A stretch of DNA of 64,000 nt from UBA7985 sp002711265 (GTDB taxonomy: Bacteria > Pseudomonadota > Alphaproteobacteria > UBA7985): positions 186,001-250,000 of the forward strand of contig CBFIBS010000001.1 in assembly GCA_965660945.1 (NCBI GenBank). The letters run 5' to 3'. Of this stretch, positions 8,886-17,426 are shown piece after piece (position 1 is the first letter of the stretch; each line of letters starts with the position of its first letter). A program made the position numbers and the translations under genes. Below the pieces are notes generated by a model that was given only the letters and a program-made list of their open reading frames with translations, was not told the DNA's origin and did no database searches.

Positions 8886-10131
8886 GACCCTCGCCGTCAT
8901 CGGCGGCGGTGTCGTCGGCCTCAACGTCGCCCTCGCTCTGCAGCGCGAAGGCTTCGCCGTCACCGTCTATGATCGCGACGAGGCCAGGGATGCGGCGACC
9001 CGCGGTGCCAGTCATCGCAACGCCGGGGGCTTCGCCTTCAGCGATATCTTTCCGCTCGCCTCGCCGGGGATCATGGCACGGGCACCGGGCTGGCTGCTTG
9101 ACCCACTGGGGCCGCTGGCGATCCGCCCCGGACACGCGCTGGCGCTGATGCCGTGGCTGTGGCGCTTCTGGCGCGCCACCTGGCCCGAGCGCTACCGCGC
9201 CGGGGTTGCCGCACAGACAGCGCTCATGACCCGCTCGCAGGCCGCGCTGGAACGCCAGCTGCAGGCCATCGGTGGGCGCGACCTGATCAGCGCGCAGGGA
9301 CAGTTGCAGGTGTATGAGGGCGCCACGTCCTTTGCCGCCAGTTCGACCGAATGGAACCTGCGCCGCGAGCACGGGGTCGCCTTCGACCTGCTCGACAGCC
9401 CCGGGCAGATCGCAGACATTCAACCCGGCCTGAGCCCACGCTTTACCCACGCCGGTTTCACCCACGGCTGGATCAACACCCTCGACCCGGCGAGGTGGAT
9501 GGCGCACCTGCGCGCCGCCTTCCTGCGAGCAGGCGGCGAGATCACGGCGGCCGGGGTGCAGGCGTTCAAGCCGGGCGAGGCCGACGTCGGGCTGGAAACC
9601 ACACAGGGGGAGCGCCGCGCCGATCGCGCCGTGATCGCCGCCGGGGCGTGGTCGCACCGCCTGACCGCCGGGCTGGGTGACCGGCTGCCGCTGGAGACCG
9701 AGCGCGGCTACAATACCACCCTGCCCCCCGGCGCCTTCGACCTGCGCACCCAGCTCACCTTCAGCGAACATGGCTTCGTGGTCAGCCGCATCGGCGAAGG
9801 CCTACGGGTTGGTGGTGCGGTCGAGTTGGGCGGGCTCGAGCTGGCGCCAAATTTCCGACGTTCCGAGGCGCTGCTGCGCCGCGCGAAGCGCTTCATGCCG
9901 GATCTGAAAATCGGGGGCGGCACGCAATGGATGGGTTTCCGTCCGACCCTGCCCGACAGCCTGCCAGTCATCGACCACGCCAGCGCGACCCATCGCGTGA
10001 TCTATGCATTCGGGCACGGCCACCTCGGCCTGACCCAGGCCGCCGGGACGGCAGAAATTGTCGCCGACTTGATACTCGGGCGCGACCCGGGGCTGGTGAT
10101 GACACCATTCAGCGCCGCGCGCTTTGCCTGA
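8878..10131 (+). CDS. FAD-dependent D-amino-acid dehydrogenase, probable cis-4-hydroxy-D-proline dehydrogenase
   Basis: 417 residues, DadA-type flavoprotein. The FAD dinucleotide fold is at the N-terminus (VIGGGVVGLNVALAL), followed by ASHRNAGGFAFSDIFPL, typical of this group. The C-terminal segment GGTQWMGFRPTLPDSLPVI and the closing FGHGHLGLTQAAGTAE match D-amino-acid dehydrogenases. In the hydroxyproline pathway the step is cis-4-hydroxy-D-proline to delta1-pyrroline-4-hydroxy-2-carboxylate with electrons passed to the respiratory chain. It overlaps the epimerase gene by 8 bases. A single-subunit oxidase, not the multi-subunit HcnABC-like form. Confidence 0.85.
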   Translation: MAETLAVIGGGVVGLNVALALQREGFAVTVYDRDEARDAATRGASHRNAGGFAFSDIFPLASPGIMARAPGWLLDPLGPLAIRPGHALALMPWLWRFWRATWPERYRAGVAAQTALMTRSQAALERQLQAIGGRDLISAQGQLQVYEGATSFAASSTEWNLRREHGVAFDLLDSPGQIADIQPGLSPRFTHAGFTHGWINTLDPARWMAHLRAAFLRAGGEITAAGVQAFKPGEADVGLETTQGERRADRAVIAAGAWSHRLTAGLGDRLPLETERGYNTTLPPGAFDLRTQLTFSEHGFVVSRIGEGLRVGGAVELGGLELAPNFRRSEALLRRAKRFMPDLKIGGGTQWMGFRPTLPDSLPVIDHASATHRVIYAFGHGHLGLTQAAGTAEIVADLILGRDPGLVMTPFSAARFA

Positions 10132-10227
10132 AGGCCGGCGCATTCGACTCAAGCCGTGGTTTTGGCCTATGCTGTTCGCATTGCCGGACCCGGCGTCCTG
10201 GTTTTCAGTCACGAAAGGAAGCATCCC

Positions 10228-10686
10228 ATGAAGTGGTTCAGCCTTGCTCTTGTCTTTGCTCTCTCTGCCTTCGGCACCGCACAAGCTGATATTGTCGGAA
10301 AATCCTACAACACTGGTCAGTCCGAAGAGGTCGAAAGCCAGTCGAATACCCTCAACATCCTGTTCGAGCTCTGCGATTTTGATACCACCAAAATCTGCGG
10401 CCGGGTGACGGAGATCATCCTGCCCGACGGCTCCGTTCTCGCGGACGATTCAATCATGCCCGACGGCTCCGTGCTGCAAGGAAGCTACATGATCGAAAAC
10501 CTGATCGAAGAAGCCCCGGGCCAGTACCGCAAGGGCCGCATCCTCGCCCCTGATGAATCCCTGCGCGACGAGAAGATGAAGTACTACGGCTTCCGCGTCG
10601 ATGAGAACGACGACGGCACGATTACCGCCGCCGGCTGCATCCTCACCCTGTGCCCGCGCAAGCTGCTCTGGTCCCCGATCAACTGA
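10228..10686 (+). CDS. Secreted DUF2147-like protein
   Basis: 152 residues from ATG 10228, which has GAAAGGAAG a few bases upstream and is followed by a clear signal peptide (MKWFSLALVFALSAFGTAQA, cleavage after AQA). The mature part has ICGRVTEIILPDG, then YRKGRILAPDESL, and ends AAGCILTLCPRKLLW, which fits the layout of DUF2147 periplasmic proteins (a CGR segment, a KGGRIYNP-like segment, then a closing Trp motif). Four cysteines in the mature chain could form disulfides. Function unknown. It stands alone, with its own terminator just downstream. Confidence 0.7.
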   Translation: MKWFSLALVFALSAFGTAQADIVGKSYNTGQSEEVESQSNTLNILFELCDFDTTKICGRVTEIILPDGSVLADDSIMPDGSVLQGSYMIENLIEEAPGQYRKGRILAPDESLRDEKMKYYGFRVDENDDGTITAAGCILTLCPRKLLWSPIN

Positions 10687-10739
10687 CCGGACAGACAGAC
10701 ACGCGCCGCCCTCAGCGCCCCTGAGGACGGATTTTCCCA

Positions 10740-10769
10740 GCCGCCGGACCCTGTGTTCGGCGGCTTTTT
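10740..10769 (+). terminator. Rho-independent terminator after the DUF2147-like gene
   Basis: Stem GCCGCCG (10740-10746) pairs with CGGCGGC (10758-10764) over an 11-base loop, followed by five T residues. It lies about 55 bases after the stop. Confidence 0.85.
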
Positions 10770-10968
10770 CATGCGCTGATTGCCGGCATAATGATTGCAG
10801 AAATCCTAATTCACGATACTTTTCTTCAGGAATATCGGCATTTTTGCCCGTATCGCCGCAGAATTGTATTAATCATTGGCGCTGTGGTATTGGCAGCGAA
10901 AAGCCCGCGCACCGTAGGTTGCTGATTGAGCCGTGGTATCGGCTCCGTCATTCCTTGGGAGGATTACC
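10770..10968 (+). promoter_or_regulatory. Leader/promoter region of the polyol operon, with a 5'-UTR hairpin
   Basis: About 200 bases, noticeably AT-richer than the surroundings and free of genes; the polyol operon promoter must be here. GAGCCG (10928-10933) and CGGCTC (10940-10945) form a six-base stem with a six-base loop just upstream of the ribosome site GGGAGGA. The hairpin may stabilise the message or be an operator half. I could not place -35/-10 boxes reliably. Confidence 0.45.
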
Positions 10969-12243
10969 ATGAAAAAGTTTACCGCTGCTGCCCTCGTGGC
11001 AGGTGCCATGGTGAGCTTTTCTGCAGCACAAGCAGAAGAGCTGACCATCGCGACCGTGAACAACGGTCACATGATCGAAATGCAGAAGCTGTCTTCTGCT
11101 TACGAAGCTGAAACCGGCAATACCCTGAACTGGGTCACGCTGGAAGAAGGCGTTCTGCGCCAGCGCGTCACCACCGACATCGCCACCAAGGGTGGTCAGT
11201 TCGACGTGATGACCATCGGCATGTACGAAGCACCAATCTGGGGCGACCTGGGCTGGCTCGAAGCGCTTGAGTTCGGCGCTGACTACAACGTCGAAGACAT
11301 CCTGCCCGCCATGCGCGGCGGCCTGTCCTCCGGCGGCAACCTCTACGCGGCTCCGTTCTACGGCGAATCCTCGATGGTCATGTACCGCAAGGACCTCGTT
11401 GAAGCTGCTGGCATGTCCATCCGTGACATGGACAGCTGGGGCAACATCGCCAAGGTGGCTGAAGCCATCACCGGCGACGGTGTCTACGGTGTCTGCCTGC
11501 GCGGTAAGCCAGGCTGGGGCGACAACATGGCCTTCATCACCACGGTTGTGAACTCCTTCGGTGGGGCGTGGTTCGACGCAGACATGAACCCGACCCTCGA
11601 CACGCCCGAGTGGCACGCAGCCATCAACTTCTACGTTGACCTGCTGAACTCCTACGGCCCTCCGGGTTCCTCGGGCAACTCCTTCAACGAGATCCTGGCT
11701 CTGTTCCGTGAAGGCAAGTGTGGCATGTGGATCGACGCGACTATCGCTGCTTCGTTCCTCGAAGGTGACGGCTCTGAAGTAACCGGCAAAGTCGGCTACG
11801 CTCAGTCCCCGAACGCTACCAACCCTGTAGGCGCCAACTGGCTCTGGGCTTGGGCTCTGGCAGTGCCAGCCGGCACCCAGAAGGCTGAAGCTGCTAAGGG
11901 CTTCATCGAGTGGGCAACCTCCAAAGCCTACATCGAGCTCGTCGCTGAGGCGAACGGCTGGGGCGCGGTTCCAACCGGCACCCGTCAGTCCACCTACGAC
12001 AACGCCAACTTCCAGGCCGCTGCGGCCTTCGCTGACGCTGAACTGGCGGCAATCCTCTCCGCTGCCCCTGGTGCAACCGACGTGAAGCCCTACACCGGCG
12101 TGCAGTTCGCTGCTATTCCTGAGTTTCAGGAAATCGGCATCGAAGTTGGTCAGCTGATGAGTGCTGCCCTGGCAGGCTCAATCAGCGTCGAAGACGCTCT
12201 GGCCGAAGCACAGGCTGCTGCTGAAGCAATCATGGACAACTAA
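10969..12243 (+). CDS. smoE: Polyol ABC transporter, periplasmic substrate-binding protein
   Basis: 424 residues from ATG 10969 (GGGAGGATT ribosome site; the 12 extra upstream codons of the open frame lack one). Signal peptide MKKFTAAALVAGAMVSFSAA with cleavage near AQA-EE. The mature protein is a cluster D/B-type sugar binder with TIATVNNGHMIEMQ, FDVMTIGMYEAPIWG and GKCGMWIDATIAASFLEG, as in sorbitol/mannitol binding proteins (SmoE, MtlE). The permeases, SDR and mannitol dehydrogenase downstream support polyol import. Codon use is unlike the flanking genes (many GCT and GAA codons), as expected for a highly expressed protein. A hairpin separates it from the permease genes. Confidence 0.88.
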   Translation: MKKFTAAALVAGAMVSFSAAQAEELTIATVNNGHMIEMQKLSSAYEAETGNTLNWVTLEEGVLRQRVTTDIATKGGQFDVMTIGMYEAPIWGDLGWLEALEFGADYNVEDILPAMRGGLSSGGNLYAAPFYGESSMVMYRKDLVEAAGMSIRDMDSWGNIAKVAEAITGDGVYGVCLRGKPGWGDNMAFITTVVNSFGGAWFDADMNPTLDTPEWHAAINFYVDLLNSYGPPGSSGNSFNEILALFREGKCGMWIDATIAASFLEGDGSEVTGKVGYAQSPNATNPVGANWLWAWALAVPAGTQKAEAAKGFIEWATSKAYIELVAEANGWGAVPTGTRQSTYDNANFQAAAAFADAELAAILSAAPGATDVKPYTGVQFAAIPEFQEIGIEVGQLMSAALAGSISVEDALAEAQAAAEAIMDN

Positions 12244-12320
12244 GACGGTCCACGATCAGGTTCCAGTCGGCCCGGCAACGAACAGAGACCCGGGTCGCTG
12301 GAACAGGCTTTGTGACAAGG

Positions 12321-12360
12321 TGGGAGCGCCATGGCAAAAATGACGCTCCCATTTTCTTTT
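12321..12360 (+). terminator. Intercistronic terminator/attenuator between smoE and smoF
   Basis: TGGGAGCG (12321-12328) pairs with CGCTCCCA (12344-12351) around a 15-base loop, followed by TTTTCTTTTTC. It lies 78 bases after the binding-protein stop and 34 bases before the first permease start, so it probably lets the binding protein be made in excess over the membrane parts. Confidence 0.75.
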
Positions 12361-12393
12361 TCAAACAACCAATAAATGGGGGGATAGGGGTCG

Positions 12394-13347
12394 ATGTCGA
12401 AGTCACTTTCACGACTGCTGCAGCTGCCGAGTATCGCTGTATTGCTGGTGTGGATGCTGGTTCCGCTGTCGATGACGCTGTTCTTCTCCTTCCGCAAATA
12501 CCACCTGCTCAAGCCCCACCAGCAGGGTTGGGCCGGCTGGCGCAACTACGAGCGCTTCATCTTCGTCCGCCGCGGCGAAGGCTGGACCTGGGAATTCGAT
12601 TTCCTCAACGTGTTCAACGTCCCCTGGCTGACCGGCCTGCGTCTGGTCACGCCCTTCGACCCCGGTTTCATCACCGTCATCAGCAACACCCTCGCGCTGG
12701 TTGGGTCGGTACTGATCATCACCGTGGTACTGGGACTGGCCATATCGGTGCTGATCAACCGCGAGTTTCCCGGGCGCGGCCTTGTCCGGGTGATGCTGAT
12801 CTCACCCTTCTTCATCATGCCCGCCGTCAACGCCATCATCTGGAAGAACATGATGTTCGACCCGATCTACGGGCTGATCAACGTGATCTGGACCTTTTTC
12901 GGCTTCGAAGCCGTGGCGTGGCTGGAGCTCTATCCGCTGCAGGGCATCATCACCATGGTCGCCTGGCAGTGGACGCCCTTCGCCATCCTGATCTTCATGA
13001 CCTCGCTGCAGAGTGAAGACCGCGAGCAGCACGAGGCCGCCCGGCTGGAGGGTGCCAATTTCCTGCAGATTTTCATGCTGCTGACCCTGCCCCACCTGGG
13101 CCGTGCGATCGCGGTGGTGATGCTGATCCAGATGATCTTCCACCTCGGGGTCTTTGCCGAAATCCTGATCTCGACCAAGGGCGGGCCCGGCTCCGCGTCC
13201 TCGACCCTGACCTACGAGATTTACAAGAAAGCGCTGGAGGGCTTCAACTACGGCCTCGCAGCCGCAGGCGGCGTGCTTGCCATCATCCTCGCCAATCTGG
13301 TTTCCATCTTCCTCGTCCGCTTCGTCGGCGACAACCTGGCTGATTAG
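12394..13347 (+). CDS. smoF: Polyol ABC transporter permease 1 (MalF-type)
   Basis: 317 residues with six predicted membrane helices; the first runs from about residue 12 (IAVLLVWMLVPLSMTLFF). The coupling EAA loop is EAARLEGANFLQIFMLLTLP near residues 213-233. N-terminal arrangement and length match MalF/UgpA-like permeases of polyol importers (SmoF, MtlF). Start ATG at 12394 follows GGGGGATAGGGG. The second permease begins 13 bases after its stop. There is no ATPase gene in the cluster, so it must share one encoded elsewhere. Confidence 0.87.
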   Translation: MSKSLSRLLQLPSIAVLLVWMLVPLSMTLFFSFRKYHLLKPHQQGWAGWRNYERFIFVRRGEGWTWEFDFLNVFNVPWLTGLRLVTPFDPGFITVISNTLALVGSVLIITVVLGLAISVLINREFPGRGLVRVMLISPFFIMPAVNAIIWKNMMFDPIYGLINVIWTFFGFEAVAWLELYPLQGIITMVAWQWTPFAILIFMTSLQSEDREQHEAARLEGANFLQIFMLLTLPHLGRAIAVVMLIQMIFHLGVFAEILISTKGGPGSASSTLTYEIYKKALEGFNYGLAAAGGVLAIILANLVSIFLVRFVGDNLAD

Positions 13348-13360
13348 GGGGAACGCAGGC

Positions 13361-14269
13361 ATGTCATACCGTCTTCGTAAGAAAATCCTCGAGTGGATCG
13401 CCATCGCCGCCTGCTGGATCGTGGCGCTGCTGATCTTCTTCCCAATCATCTGGATGTTCCTGACCTCGCTGAAGACCGAAGGCGGCGCGGTCTCCCTGCC
13501 GCCCAGTGCCCTGCCCGCGCCCGGTTTCGTGATCGAGGCCGTCGCAGCAGCAGCCCTGCCCGAGTGGCTTGCGTGGATGAAAACCGCGCTGTTCGAGCCC
13601 ACCTTCGGCAGCTATCAGACCGTGTTCGAGCGCGAAGGCTACTTCCGCTTCCTGACCAATTCGCTGATCATCTCCTTCGGCTCGACCGCGCTGGCCATGG
13701 CCATCGCCATTCCCTCGGCCTACGCCATGGCTTTTGCCGGCGGGCCGGGCACGCGCGGGATCCTGCTGTGGATGCTGTCGACCAAGATGCTGCCCGCCGT
13801 CGGCGTGCTGATGCCGATCTACCTGATCGCGCAGACCTTCAAGCTGCTGGATACCCACATTCTGCTGATCGTCATCTACGCGCTGATGAACCTGCCGATC
13901 ATCATGCTAATTCTGTATAATTTCTTTAAGGAAATCCCGAGCGAGATCCTCGAAGCCGGGCGGATCGATGGCGCAACAACGTGGGAAGAGCTGGTGAAAA
14001 TCGTGCTGCCCCTCGCCTGGGGTGGGCTGGCGTCGACGGCGCTGCTGAGCATCGTGCTGGCGTGGAACGAGGCCTTCTGGTCGGTGCTACTGACGACGAC
14101 CAAGGCAGCGCCCCTGACCACCTTTATCGCCGGCTACACCGCGCCTGAGGGCCTGTTCTGGGCCAAGGTCTCTGCCGCCTCCACCCTCGCTGTCGCCCCG
14201 ATCCTCGTCTTCGGTTGGCTGACCCAGCGTCAGCTGGTGCAGGGGCTGACCTTCGGCGCGGTGAAGTAG
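13361..14269 (+). CDS. smoG: Polyol ABC transporter permease 2 (MalG-type)
   Basis: 302 residues from ATG 13361 (MSYRLRKKILEW), chosen because AGGGGGA lies just upstream and the longer frame would run into smoF. Six membrane helices; the first is IAIAACWIVALLIFFPIIW. The EAA coupling motif is SEILEAGRIDGATTWEEL around residue 205. A family-typical periplasmic insertion sits between helices 1 and 2 (about residues 45-95). Pairs with the permease upstream. The following dehydrogenase starts 12 bases after the stop, so transport and first oxidation are coupled in one operon. Confidence 0.87.
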   Translation: MSYRLRKKILEWIAIAACWIVALLIFFPIIWMFLTSLKTEGGAVSLPPSALPAPGFVIEAVAAAALPEWLAWMKTALFEPTFGSYQTVFEREGYFRFLTNSLIISFGSTALAMAIAIPSAYAMAFAGGPGTRGILLWMLSTKMLPAVGVLMPIYLIAQTFKLLDTHILLIVIYALMNLPIIMLILYNFFKEIPSEILEAGRIDGATTWEELVKIVLPLAWGGLASTALLSIVLAWNEAFWSVLLTTTKAAPLTTFIAGYTAPEGLFWAKVSAASTLAVAPILVFGWLTQRQLVQGLTFGAVK

Positions 14270-14281
14270 GGAGACCGGACG

Positions 14282-15076
14282 ATGAAGGACATGGGCGCGA
14301 CGATGGCAGATCCGAACCTCGACCTGGACCTGAGCGGCAAGACCGTGCTGATCACCGGCGTGCAGGGCGGTATCGGGCGCAGCTCGGCCGAGCACCTCGC
14401 CGCGCTTGGTGCAACGGTGTACGGCACCGATCGCAGCCCCGAAGCAGCCGCCGACCTGACCACGTTGGCCGAATACCGCGGCTTCGACCTCGCCGACGAG
14501 CAGCATCTAGCCGCCTTGACAGGGTGGATCGCCGAGACCAGCCCGGACGTGTTCGTCAATAACGCCGCGATCTTCGATCTGGGTTCGGTGCTCGACGCCG
14601 ATCTGGCGCAGTACGACCGTCTGTTCACGGTCAACGTCCGCGCCTTCTACGCGCTGATGCAGGCCGCGGCCCGCTCGATGGTGGCGCAGGGCCAGCGCGG
14701 CTCGATCATCAACTTCTCCAGTCAGGCCGGGCATCGGGGCGAGGCGCTGGTCGCCCACTACTGTGCGACCAAGGCGGCAGTGATTTCCTACACCCAGTCA
14801 GCGGCGCTGGCGCTGGCGCCCCACGGCATCCGGGTCAACGCGCTCAGTCCCGGCGTGGTCGATACGCCCATGTGGGCCGACGTCGACGCCCTGTTTGCCC
14901 GCGCCGAGGGGCTGGAGATCGGTGAAAAGAAGCGTCAGGTCGGCGCAGCCGTGCCGCTGGCGCGGATGGGGGAGCCGCGCGACGTGGCCCGCGCCGTCTG
15001 CTTCCTGGCCTCCGACCTGTCGGCTTACCTGACCGCTCAGACCATCGGGGTCGACGGCGGCAACGTGCTGCGCTGA
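14282..15076 (+). CDS. Short-chain dehydrogenase, probable sorbitol (L-iditol/galactitol-type) dehydrogenase
   Basis: 264 residues, classical SDR. Cofactor loop TGVQGGIG, NNAA at the middle strand, serine in NFSSQAG and the catalytic pair in YCATK. C-terminal VDGG is typical. Its place between polyol permeases and mannitol dehydrogenase matches the polS/smoS sorbitol dehydrogenase of alphaproteobacterial smo clusters, which oxidises D-glucitol to fructose. Other polyols such as galactitol or ribitol cannot be excluded. The ATG at 14282 has GGGAG nine bases upstream; an internal ATG (MADPN) is the alternative start. Confidence 0.8.
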   Translation: MKDMGATMADPNLDLDLSGKTVLITGVQGGIGRSSAEHLAALGATVYGTDRSPEAAADLTTLAEYRGFDLADEQHLAALTGWIAETSPDVFVNNAAIFDLGSVLDADLAQYDRLFTVNVRAFYALMQAAARSMVAQGQRGSIINFSSQAGHRGEALVAHYCATKAAVISYTQSAALALAPHGIRVNALSPGVVDTPMWADVDALFARAEGLEIGEKKRQVGAAVPLARMGEPRDVARAVCFLASDLSAYLTAQTIGVDGGNVLR

Positions 15077-15099
15077 GCGACAAAGGGGAGAACGCGTTC

Positions 15100-16023
15100 A
15101 TGTCGATCATCAGTCCTGAAATCGAGTACGTCGACCGCTCGGTCGAGAGCATCCGCTACCTCGAGCACGGCTGGCCGACGGATCTGTGTCGCTGGCACGC
15201 CCACGCCGAATACGAGCTGCACCTGATCCTTGAAACCCAGGGCCGGGCCTTCGTCGGCGACTATATCGGTGACTTCCAGCCCGGCGACCTGTTCCTGACC
15301 GGTCCCCACCTGCCCCACAACTGGGTTACCGACAGCTATAACCACCCCACGGTCGAAACCCGGGACATGCTGGTGCAGTTCAGCGAGGAGAGCATGCGGG
15401 CGCTGTTTCAGGCCTTCCCCGAGTTCCGCACGCTCGACCCCATGCTGGAATTGTCCCGCGCCGGGCTGAAACTGCGCAATTTCCCCAAGGATCAGGCCAT
15501 CGCCCACCTCGCCGGCATCCGCGACGCCGCGCAGGTGGATCGCGTGGTGCTGTTTCTGGATTTCCTGCGCGCGATCGAGCAGACCGCAACCTTCGAGGTG
15601 CTGTCGGTGGGCAAGGCCAGCGCCGTGGGCGGCGGCAAGCGCCAATCGCAGATCGGACACGCCGTCGACTACGTGGTCGAAAACTTCGCCGAAGACCTGT
15701 CGGTGAATCACCTCGCCACCTTCGTCGGACTGTCGGAAACCTCCTTCACCCGGCACTTCAAGACCACCACCGGCCATCGCTTCACCGAGTTCGTCAACCG
15801 CGTTCGCGTGGGGGAGGCCTGCCGCCTGCTGGTCGAGACCGAGGAGCAGGTCTCGAACGTCTGTTTTGCCGTGGGCTATCAGAACCTGGCCAACTTCAAC
15901 CGCCAGTTCATGAAGCTCAAAAGCATGACGCCAACCCAGTTTCGTGAGCACACCCGCAGCGGGCTGAGCAAGCTCCCCGTTCCCCCTTCGACCCCGACCA
16001 GACTTGAGAGCCTGAACCCGTGA
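15100..16023 (+). CDS. AraC-family transcriptional regulator of the polyol locus
   Basis: 307 residues. The N-terminal half is an AraC-type cupin sensor (CRWHAHAEYELHLILETQG, FQPGDLFLTGPHLPHNW). The C-terminal half has two helix-turn-helix units: LATFVGLSETSFTRHFKTTT and the closing CFAVGYQNLANFNRQFMKLK with MTPTQFREH. It sits inside the polyol operon, between the SDR and mannitol dehydrogenase, and is most simply a local polyol-responsive activator, in the manner of Pseudomonas MtlR (inference). Its stop is overlapped by the GTG start of the next gene. Confidence 0.87.
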   Translation: MSIISPEIEYVDRSVESIRYLEHGWPTDLCRWHAHAEYELHLILETQGRAFVGDYIGDFQPGDLFLTGPHLPHNWVTDSYNHPTVETRDMLVQFSEESMRALFQAFPEFRTLDPMLELSRAGLKLRNFPKDQAIAHLAGIRDAAQVDRVVLFLDFLRAIEQTATFEVLSVGKASAVGGGKRQSQIGHAVDYVVENFAEDLSVNHLATFVGLSETSFTRHFKTTTGHRFTEFVNRVRVGEACRLLVETEEQVSNVCFAVGYQNLANFNRQFMKLKSMTPTQFREHTRSGLSKLPVPPSTPTRLESLNP

Positions 16024-17426
16024 CGTTGCCGACTTTCCATCATTCGACCAACGACCCCGACCGGCTGGAAACGGGTGTGCTGCACCTTGGCTTCGGGGCC
16101 TTTCACCGCGCGCATCAGGCCGAGTATTTCGACCGCTATATGGAGCGTACGGGCGATCACCGCTGGGGCATTTCCGCGATCAACTTGCGGGCCGAGGACA
16201 GCGCTTCATTTGCCGCTGCGGCGGGCTGTGAGGGCTATGTCCTGCGTCGCCTGAGCGCTGATGGAGCGATCGACGACCGCCTGATCCGCTGCCACGCGGG
16301 CTTTCTAGACTGGGCCAGCGATGCCCGGGCCGCAGAGCTGGCACTCGCGCAGCCGTCGGTCACGGCCGTGACCATGACCGTCACCGAGGCGGGCTACAAC
16401 CTCGACGGCAAGGGCCAGCTCAACCTCGACGACCCGCAGATCAGAGCCGAGATCGACGGCGGCACGCCGAGCTCCGTGTACGGCTTCCTGACCGCGGCGC
16501 TGCGCGCCCGGGCCGATAGCATCGATGCACCACTTAGCCTGCTCAACTGCGACAACATCCGCCGCAACGGCAAGATGCTGCAGCACAACCTGCAGGCCTA
16601 TCTCGAGGCCCTGGGTGAGCAGGCGCTGTCGGACTGGATCACCCAGCGGGTGACCTTCCCGTCTTCCATGGTTGACCGGATCACGCCCCAGCCCTCCGGC
16701 CAGCATCACAGCGACGTCCAGGCGCTCTATCGGAGCAACGGCGCACTGGGCGTCACTATCCACGCCGAAGACTTCATCCAGTGGGTGCTTGAGGATCGGA
16801 TGGCCGCCGATTTCCCCGACCTGCGTCCCGATGGTGTGACCTTCACCGACGACGTGGACCCCTACGAGGAAACCAAAATCCGGGTTCTCAACGGCGGCCA
16901 CACCGCGCTGGCTTATCTGGGGGCGCTGGCCGGCTTCGATACCTTCGACGAGGTGATGAACCACCCGGAGACGGCCCAGCACTTCATCCGGTTTGAGCGC
17001 GAGGAAGTCACCCGCGCCCTGCCCGACGCCCTGCCCTTCGACGTCGAAGACTACGTGGAAACAGTCTCCCACCGGTTCTCGAACCAGCATATCGCCGACA
17101 GTGTCGAGCGCATCGTTTCTGATGGCTTTGCCAAGTTTCCGATCTTCATCCGGCCAACCGTACGCGGCTGCCTCGAACAGGGTCACATTCCCGAGTGCGC
17201 CCTGCGTTCAATCGCAAGTTGGTATCATTTTACCCGCCAGAGCCTCTCCGGGGCGGCAGCCGTCCCCTACCGCGAACCCAACCTGCACCACCTGCAGGCG
17301 CTGATGGACGATGACGCACCGACGCGGTTCGTGGAAAGCAGTTTGCTTTGGGGCGATCTGGGCGAACGCTTCCCCCAGTTCCGCACCGAGCTGACCAAGG
17401 CCATTCAGGGCTTCAGCCTGAGCTGA
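16020..17426 (+). CDS. mtlK: Mannitol 2-dehydrogenase (long-chain polyol dehydrogenase family)
   Basis: 468 residues from a GTG at 16020 in a GTGA overlap with the regulator. N-terminal NAD-binding loop VLHLGFGAFHRAHQ; catalytic lysine K286 in ETKIRVLNGGH with N291 and H294 completing the usual set. The family also contains fructuronate reductase and altronate oxidoreductase, but the polyol transport context makes mannitol to fructose the best guess. Last gene of the operon; it abuts the convergent MttB-like gene with no spacer. Confidence 0.87.
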   Translation: MTLPTFHHSTNDPDRLETGVLHLGFGAFHRAHQAEYFDRYMERTGDHRWGISAINLRAEDSASFAAAAGCEGYVLRRLSADGAIDDRLIRCHAGFLDWASDARAAELALAQPSVTAVTMTVTEAGYNLDGKGQLNLDDPQIRAEIDGGTPSSVYGFLTAALRARADSIDAPLSLLNCDNIRRNGKMLQHNLQAYLEALGEQALSDWITQRVTFPSSMVDRITPQPSGQHHSDVQALYRSNGALGVTIHAEDFIQWVLEDRMAADFPDLRPDGVTFTDDVDPYEETKIRVLNGGHTALAYLGALAGFDTFDEVMNHPETAQHFIRFEREEVTRALPDALPFDVEDYVETVSHRFSNQHIADSVERIVSDGFAKFPIFIRPTVRGCLEQGHIPECALRSIASWYHFTRQSLSGAAAVPYREPNLHHLQALMDDDAPTRFVESSLLWGDLGERFPQFRTELTKAIQGFSLS

